Source of the DNA: an uncultured Clostridia bacterium | GTDB lineage: Bacteria; Bacillota; Clostridia; TANB77; CAG-508 | Length of the DNA: 8,384 nt | Direction of reading: 5' to 3' | Assembly: GCA_947589135.1 (NCBI GenBank) | Contig: CANPZT010000058.1 | Span: forward strand, 1-8,384 | In this document: piece by piece, positions 5,614 through 8,384 of the stretch | Numbering within the stretch: the stretch's first letter is position 1 | How the letters are laid out: each line of letters opens with the position of its first letter | The notes under the pieces: model-generated | What the model saw: the letters and a program-made list of their open reading frames with translations, nothing else | What the model was told of the DNA's origin: nothing | Databases searched by the model: none | Program-made: the position numbers and the translations under genes

Positions 5614-6369
5614 TTAGTTATCTAATTCATACATAACAATACTTAATACATTTAATGCAACAGTTTCTGTTCTTAATATTCTTTTTCCTAGTGTAATTAC
5701 TTTTGCTCCATATTCTTTTAAATTTTCTATTTCTTCGGGAGCAATTCCTCCTTCTGGTCCAATTAATATTCCTATTTTTATTTGCTTTTGCTTTGAAAAC
5801 ATTTCTTTTATTTTTGTTATTTCTTCTTTTAATGTATGTTTTTCTTCATTTTCGTAAGCTACTAATAATATATCATATTGTTTACTAAAATTACAAATTT
5901 CTTTTACATTTGTTATTTTATTTATCTGTGGAATAATATTTCTACCACTTTGCTTACTTGCTACTTCTGCAATTTTTTGCCATCTTTCTACTTTCTTATT
6001 TTTATCTTTTTCACTTAATTTTACAATACTTCTTTTCATTTCAACAGGTGTAATTTCATAAACTCCTAGTTCAACTGATTTTTGAATCACTAATTCCATT
6101 TTGTCTGCCTTTGGTAATCCTTGAAGGATTGTAACTTTTACATTAGATTCGCAATTTGTTTCTAGTTTTTGTAAAATGTCGCATAAAATATTTTCTTCTT
6201 CTATTTCTTTTATTTCACATAAATAATCTTGTCCAATATTAGAATTACATATTGTTATTTTATCTCCAATTCTTTTTCTTAGAACATTTTTTATATGTTT
6301 TACATCTTGTACTTCTATTTTTATTTTATTATCTATAATATTTTCATTTCTTACAAAAAATTTTGGCAT
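5614..6369 (-). CDS. rsmE: 16S rRNA (uracil-1498-N3)-methyltransferase RsmE
   Basis: RsmE is a SPOUT-class enzyme that methylates N3 of U1498 in 16S rRNA of the assembled 30S subunit, using S-adenosylmethionine. The 251-residue product is full length. The N-terminal PUA-like part has HIKNVLRKRIGD (25-36). The trefoil-knot domain has LQGLPKADKMELVIQKSVELGV (from residue 82), the WQKIAEVASKQSGR block (130-143), LIGPEGGIAPEEIE (202-214) and the knot signature LGKRILRTETVAL (227-239). The ATG at 6369 has AAGGGAGAAG upstream. It is the first gene of the operon, behind a strong promoter. dnaJ and prmA, its usual upstream partners in Firmicutes, are not here. Confidence 0.95.
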   Translation of the reverse strand: MPKFFVRNENIIDNKIKIEVQDVKHIKNVLRKRIGDKITICNSNIGQDYLCEIKEIEEENILCDILQKLETNCESNVKVTILQGLPKADKMELVIQKSVELGVYEITPVEMKRSIVKLSEKDKNKKVERWQKIAEVASKQSGRNIIPQINKITNVKEICNFSKQYDILLVAYENEEKHTLKEEITKIKEMFSKQKQIKIGILIGPEGGIAPEEIENLKEYGAKVITLGKRILRTETVALNVLSIVMYELDN

Positions 6370-6397
6370 AACTTCTCCCTTTTATTATCATATACTT

Positions 6398-6426
6398 ATT
6401 ATATGATTTTTTAGTCTATTTTTCAA
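6398..6426 (-). promoter_or_regulatory. Sigma-A promoter of the rsmE-to-gmk operon
   Basis: Minus strand: TTGAAA (6426-6421), exactly 17 bases, then a perfect TATAAT (6403-6398). It lies between the rubrerythrin terminator and rsmE. A short inverted repeat, CATATA/TATATG, overlaps the -10 and could hold a regulator, but this is weak in so AT-rich a sequence. Confidence 0.75.
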
Positions 6427-6440
6427 GTAATATATATACT

Positions 6441-6495
6441 AAAAAAAATAAACCTAAAATTTTTTATAAAATATAAATTTTAAAAATCTTAGGTT
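6441..6495 (-). terminator. Rho-independent terminator of rubrerythrin
   Basis: AACCTAA-AATTTTT (from 6451) pairs with AAAAATCTTAGGTT (to 6495), a stem of about 14 pairs with one mismatch. It is followed on the minus strand by a TATTTTTTTT run (6450-6441). It starts 14 bases after the rbr stop codon. Confidence 0.8.
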
Positions 6496-6508
6496 ATTTT
6501 TTATATTA

Positions 6509-7048
6509 TTAATAATTTTCTGCTTTAATTTCAAAATATGCTTTTGGGTGTGCACATACTGGACAAATTTCTGGTGCTTGTTTTCCTATTACAATATGTC
6601 CACAATTTCTACATTTCCAAATTGCATCTCCATCACGACTAAATACTAATCCATTTTCTACATTTTCTAATAATTTTTTATATCTTTCTTCATGTTCTTT
6701 TTCTATTTTTCCTACTTCTTCAAAAAGATATGCTATATGATCAAATCCTTCTTCTTTTGCTTCTTTTGCCATTCTGTCATACATATCTGTCCATTCATAG
6801 TTTTCTCCTTCTGCTGCTGCTTGTAAATTTTCTGTTGTTGTTTTTATATCTCCTCCTTGTAATAGTTTAAACCATATTTTAGCATGTTCTTTTTCATTGT
6901 CAGCTGTTTCTTGGAATATTGCTGCAATTTGCTCATATCCTTCTTTTTTTGCTTTACTTGCAAAATATGTATATTTATTTCTTGCTTGTGATTCTCCTGC
7001 AAATGCCTCCATTAAATTTTTCTCTGTTTTTGTTCCTTTTAATTCCAT
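6509..7048 (-). CDS. rbr: Rubrerythrin (di-iron peroxidase with rubredoxin domain)
   Basis: Rubrerythrin reduces hydrogen peroxide in the cytoplasm of anaerobes, taking electrons from rubredoxin-type donors. The 179-residue product has the classic two domains. The ferritin-like four-helix bundle (about 1-135) carries the di-iron ligands: E19 in AGESQARNKY, E52xxH55 in NEKEHAK, E96/E99 in the third helix, and E116xxH119 in IEKEHEER. The C-terminal rubredoxin-like domain has C146xxC149 (WKCRNCGH) and C162xxC165 (ICPVCAHP), binding one iron. AAGGAGG precedes the start. It is a single-gene unit between its own promoter and terminator. Its presence indicates an anaerobic or microaerobic host. Confidence 0.96.
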   Translation of the reverse strand: MELKGTKTEKNLMEAFAGESQARNKYTYFASKAKKEGYEQIAAIFQETADNEKEHAKIWFKLLQGGDIKTTTENLQAAAEGENYEWTDMYDRMAKEAKEEGFDHIAYLFEEVGKIEKEHEERYKKLLENVENGLVFSRDGDAIWKCRNCGHIVIGKQAPEICPVCAHPKAYFEIKAENY

Positions 7049-7086
7049 TATAATTCCTCCTTAATTTATTTTTATTATGCATATAA

Positions 7087-7115
7087 ATGTTATTCTATTT
7101 TTTATTTTTTGTCAA
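7087..7115 (-). promoter_or_regulatory. Putative sigma-A promoter of rubrerythrin
   Basis: Minus strand: perfect TTGACA (7115-7110), a 17-base spacer, then TAACAT (7092-7087, 4 of 6 matches). The 5' leader is about 30 bases long and ends in AAGGAGG. The rest of the 217-base gap is about 15% GC and shows no further structure except the upstream terminator. Confidence 0.6.
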
Positions 7116-7223
7116 TAATAATTTATCTAAAAATTATATTTAAATCCAATTAAATAGTATTCCTGATTTATATTTAGAGAAAGATTATGAAATAAATTGC
7201 AATATTTGAAAGTATTGTCGTTG

Positions 7224-7261
7224 AAAAGAGCCTTCGTATGTAAAAATGCGAAGGCTTTTTT
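7224..7261. terminator. Bidirectional terminator between the phosphatase and rubrerythrin
   Basis: AGCCTTCG (7229-7236) pairs with CGAAGGCT (7249-7256), and the stem extends through a G-U pair into four A-T pairs. It is five bases beyond the phosphatase stop and probably ends that minus-strand transcript. The plus-strand reading has the better T run, so it may stop both directions. Its GC-rich stem differs from the AT-rich terminators of the neighbouring genes. Confidence 0.75.
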
Positions 7262-7265
7262 CTAA

Positions 7266-7907
7266 CTATAGATTAATATATCCATAGTCTTCGTGATCTT
7301 TAATCTCCCTTATCCAGCAGTTCTTAGGATTTTTTTCTTCATGAAACCATTCAGGCGAGTAGTGAAACCACCTTAATAAAAAAGCTCTCAATGTAGTTCC
7401 ATGTGTGAAGATAAACAATGTATCTTTACCATGCTTTTCATAGTCGCGATAAATTGTTCCCATAAACTGATGAACGCGAATTGCTACATCAAATGGACTT
7501 TCTCCTAGTGGAAGTCTAGCGTAGAATTTTCCATAATTATTTCTCTGACGCTGATATTCTTCATATTCTCTAGGAAAAAGTTCTCCCCATTTTTCTTTTG
7601 GAATTGAATCAAACAATCCGAATTGTTGCTCAATAAGAGTTATATCTTCTCTTATATCCGATATACCAAGAGAGATATTAAACTCTTCGGATGTTTGTCT
7701 TGTTCTGCAATAAGGACTACGCCATATTCGTGCATTTTCAAGACAAATTCCTTGTTTTTGACAGTAGTCTGCCAGCCAAATTCCAGCTTCACGTGCTTGT
7801 TGTTTTCCTATATCGCTTAGCGTTACCAAATGGTCGGGAATCCTTTTGATATAGTTGTTTCCATTATTAGCTATGGATTCACCATGCCGAATAAGAAAAA
7901 TATGCAT
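7266..7907 (-). CDS. Histidine phosphatase family (phosphoglycerate-mutase-like) protein, atypical composition
   Basis: This is a cytoplasmic branch-1 histidine phosphatase of 213 residues; the substrate cannot be told from sequence. The RHGES motif (residues 7-11) gives the phospho-accepting H8. Further catalytic-pocket features are RSPYCRTRQT (63-72), an E in LIEQQFGLFD (91-100), and FTHGTTLR with the second histidine H169. The C-terminal part, FHYSPEWFHEEKNPKNCW, is aromatic-rich. Reading frame and length are intact. By my count GC is about 36% against about 25% for its neighbours. It uses CGC, CGG, CGT, CCC, ACG, TCG and CTG codons that the neighbours largely avoid, which suggests recent transfer. 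The ribosome-binding site is AAAGGGTGAT. It has its own promoter and terminator and could be cargo of a lost element. Confidence 0.9.
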   Translation of the reverse strand: MHIFLIRHGESIANNGNNYIKRIPDHLVTLSDIGKQQAREAGIWLADYCQKQGICLENARIWRSPYCRTRQTSEEFNISLGISDIREDITLIEQQFGLFDSIPKEKWGELFPREYEEYQRQRNNYGKFYARLPLGESPFDVAIRVHQFMGTIYRDYEKHGKDTLFIFTHGTTLRAFLLRWFHYSPEWFHEEKNPKNCWIREIKDHEDYGYINL

Positions 7908-7938
7908 AACATCACCCTTTCTATAATTTTATGTAAAT

Positions 7939-7967
7939 ATTATATCATTTTTCTCAAAATAAATCAA
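7939..7967 (-). promoter_or_regulatory. Sigma-A promoter of the histidine phosphatase
   Basis: Minus strand: TTGATT (7967-7962), 17 bases, then a perfect TATAAT (7944-7939) preceded by TGA, an extended -10. The leader is about 25 bases long, with AAAGGGTGAT before the ATG. Confidence 0.7.
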
Positions 7968-7973
7968 TGATTT
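7961..7973. promoter_or_regulatory. Palindrome between two divergent promoters, possible operator
   Basis: AAATCA-A-TGATTT is a perfect 6+6 palindrome. It covers the -35 of the phosphatase promoter and touches the TTGACA of the plus-strand promoter. Its position would let one regulator control both. No regulator gene is visible in the window. Confidence 0.4.
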
Positions 7974-8001
7974 GACAAACATAAATTCTCTATCGTATGA
8001 T
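7972..8001 (+). promoter_or_regulatory. Plus-strand sigma-A promoter with no protein gene behind it
   Basis: TTGACA (7972-7977, perfect), an 18-base spacer, then TATGAT (7996-8001, 5 of 6). It points away from the phosphatase into the 8008-8297 stretch. It is the only convincing plus-strand promoter I see in the window. Confidence 0.6.
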
Positions 8002-8047
8002 TAGATAATTTATAAGCCCTCTGCTAGGAGCCCAACTTGCATTTTTG

Positions 8048-8108
8048 CAAAACGAAATTTTGAAAGTGTCATAGTGGGTTACATACTTTCGTAAGAAAGT
8101 TATGTAAC
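8048..8108 (+). other. Sequence resembling a MOBV-type origin of transfer (RSA site)
   Basis: GAAAGT (8062-8067) and ACTTTC (8085-8090) flank GTCATAGTGGGTTACAT. This core matches the TAGTGNG/TTA nick consensus of pMV158-type MobM/Pre relaxases, with the predicted nick between 8078 and 8079. A second inverted repeat, GTTACATA-CTTTC with GAAAG-T-TATGTAAC (8078-8108), starts at the nick and competes with the first. A third, CAAAA/TTTTG, lies just upstream. Overlapping alternative hairpins around the nick are typical of this oriT family. No mob/pre gene is present in the window. Confidence 0.4.
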
Positions 8109-8202
8109 AGTTTATATTTGTTCACTTGTTTGTTACCTATTAAAAGGCAAATATTGAAAAATTTGAAACAAATTATTTGGTGTACTTAACTAATGTATTC
8201 TC

Positions 8203-8239
8203 CCCTATGAGTTTTGACCAATGGTACAAAACTCGAGGG
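8203..8239. repeat. Long imperfect hairpin
   Basis: CCCT-AT-GAGTTTTG-ACC pairs with GGT-A-CAAAACTC-G-AGGG around an AAT loop: fifteen pairs, with one bulge and one small internal loop. There is no T run, so it is not a terminator. It is part of the candidate RNA, or a recombination or attachment site. Confidence 0.6.
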
Positions 8240-8263
8240 ATAATGTAATTCATACTGAAAACG

Positions 8264-8297
8264 AAAAAATACTATCCTTTTTCAGAATAGTATTTTT
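8264..8297. terminator. Bidirectional terminator shared by tRNA-Leu and the candidate plus-strand RNA
   Basis: AAAAATACTAT (8265-8275) and ATAGTATTTTT (8287-8297) form a perfect 11-bp stem with an 11-base loop. On the minus strand TTTTTTCGTTTT follows, about 36 bases after the tRNA CCA. On the plus strand the stem itself ends in TTTTT. A smaller hairpin, CTGTTC/GAACAG (8303-8322), lies between it and the tRNA. Confidence 0.75.
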
Positions 8298-8332
8298 AAC
8301 ACTCTGTTCATTAGTTCGAACAGATACATCGT

Positions 8333-8384
8333 TGGTGCCGGTGGTGGGACTCGAACCCACACGCCATTGCTGACAACAGATTTT
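8333..8384 (-). tRNA. tRNA-Leu (anticodon NAA), 3' part only
   Basis: The 3' part is present on the minus strand: encoded CCA (8335-8333), discriminator A, acceptor strand CACCGGC (8343-8337), T arm GTGGG-TTCGAGT-CCCAC (8360-8344), and a 15-base variable region with a small stem, as in class II tRNAs. The window edge falls in the anticodon loop: the four A's at 8384-8381 fit positions 35-38, followed by stem TCTGT. The anticodon therefore ends in AA, giving leucine (UAA or CAA); the wobble base is just outside. The acceptor implies a GCCGGTG 5' end, typical of bacterial tRNA-Leu. Confidence 0.9.

Larger units (their letters stand above)
8008..8297 (+). ncRNA. Candidate structured non-coding RNA of about 290 nt
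   Basis: No sizeable ORF is evident on either strand here. The stretch lies between a near-consensus promoter and a terminator hairpin. It holds several hairpins: TTGCA/TGCAA (8037-8050), CAAAA/TTTTG (8048-8062), a 13-bp stem closed by a GTAA tetraloop (8078-8108; GNRA type only when read on the plus strand), ATATTTG/CAAATAT (8114-8154), AATTTG/CAAATT (8160-8174) and a long stem at 8203-8239. CCCTC at 8017-8021 could also pair with GAGGG at 8235-8239. GC is about 30%, against about 15% in the other intergenic gap I counted. It matches no RNA class I can recall (not SRP, tmRNA, RNase P or T-box). The alternative is a DNA-level mobile-element scar. Confidence 0.35.

Noticed and set aside
7110..7150. 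PerR-type operator upstream of rubrerythrin
   Set aside because: AT-rich TTATTATT strings occur near the -35, but no convincing TTATAAT-N-ATTATAA palindrome is present.
8008..8297. 6S RNA, SRP RNA, tmRNA, RNase P RNA or a T-box leader
   Set aside because: The conserved sequence blocks of these RNAs are missing and I see no closing stem and central bubble of the 6S type; I therefore left the candidate unnamed.
8333..8384. Duplicated tRNA 3' end as an attachment-site repeat
   Set aside because: I found no second copy of the acceptor or T-arm sequence in the window.
1..8384. CRISPR array, insertion sequence or alternative genetic code
   Set aside because: There are no regularly spaced repeats, no transposase and no terminal repeats. 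The clean genes end at TAA or TAG, their tryptophans are TGG where I checked, and the TGA codons met are explained by frameshifts, so there is no sign of TGA reassignment.

Overview
The window is about 25% GC in its coding regions and every protein gene lies on the minus strand. The gene set (RemA/DUF370, YicC, a short omega subunit, Gmk, PriA, RsmE, rubrerythrin), strong AAGGAGG ribosome-binding sites and a tRNA with an encoded CCA point to a very low-GC Firmicute, most likely an anaerobic (perhaps gut) clostridial lineage. TGA behaves as a stop codon.

In the direction of transcription (high to low coordinates): a partial tRNA-Leu (8384-8333) with its terminator; a gene-poor 425-base stretch (7908-8332); a single-gene unit for a histidine phosphatase (7907-7266) between its own promoter and terminator; a single-gene rubrerythrin unit (7048-6509); then a housekeeping operon with a near-consensus promoter: rsmE, an unknown lysine-rich membrane protein, yicC, remA, rpoZ and gmk. 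These genes serve rRNA methylation, RNA turnover, matrix/sporulation gene regulation, RNA polymerase assembly and GMP phosphorylation. The operon ends at a terminator whose stem begins inside gmk. After it come a separately transcribed surface-type protein (2728-1696) and priA (1573 to beyond position 1).

The last two genes are broken. priA carries a single-base insertion exactly in its Walker A motif and a roughly 26-base deletion just before the GSATP motif. The surface-protein gene carries one frameshift. All three lesions lie in the first 2.2 kb, and everything else in the window is intact. This means either real decay or local sequence error; PriA loss would be notable, so sequence error must be excluded first.

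The most unusual part is 7266-8300. The phosphatase gene has about 36% GC and a different codon use. Next to it a plus-strand TTGACA-18-TATGAT promoter faces away from the phosphatase promoter, with a palindrome between them. The plus-strand promoter would drive a roughly 290-nt hairpin-rich transcript without an evident ORF, ending at a bidirectional terminator. Inside it is a sequence resembling the origin of transfer (RSA site) of MOBV-type (pMV158/Pre-Mob) mobilizable elements, with a TAGTGGG/TTA core inside overlapping inverted repeats, but no relaxase gene. I read this as a possible scar of a mobilizable element beside a tRNA gene, or as an undescribed structured RNA. The two readings are kept apart in the findings.
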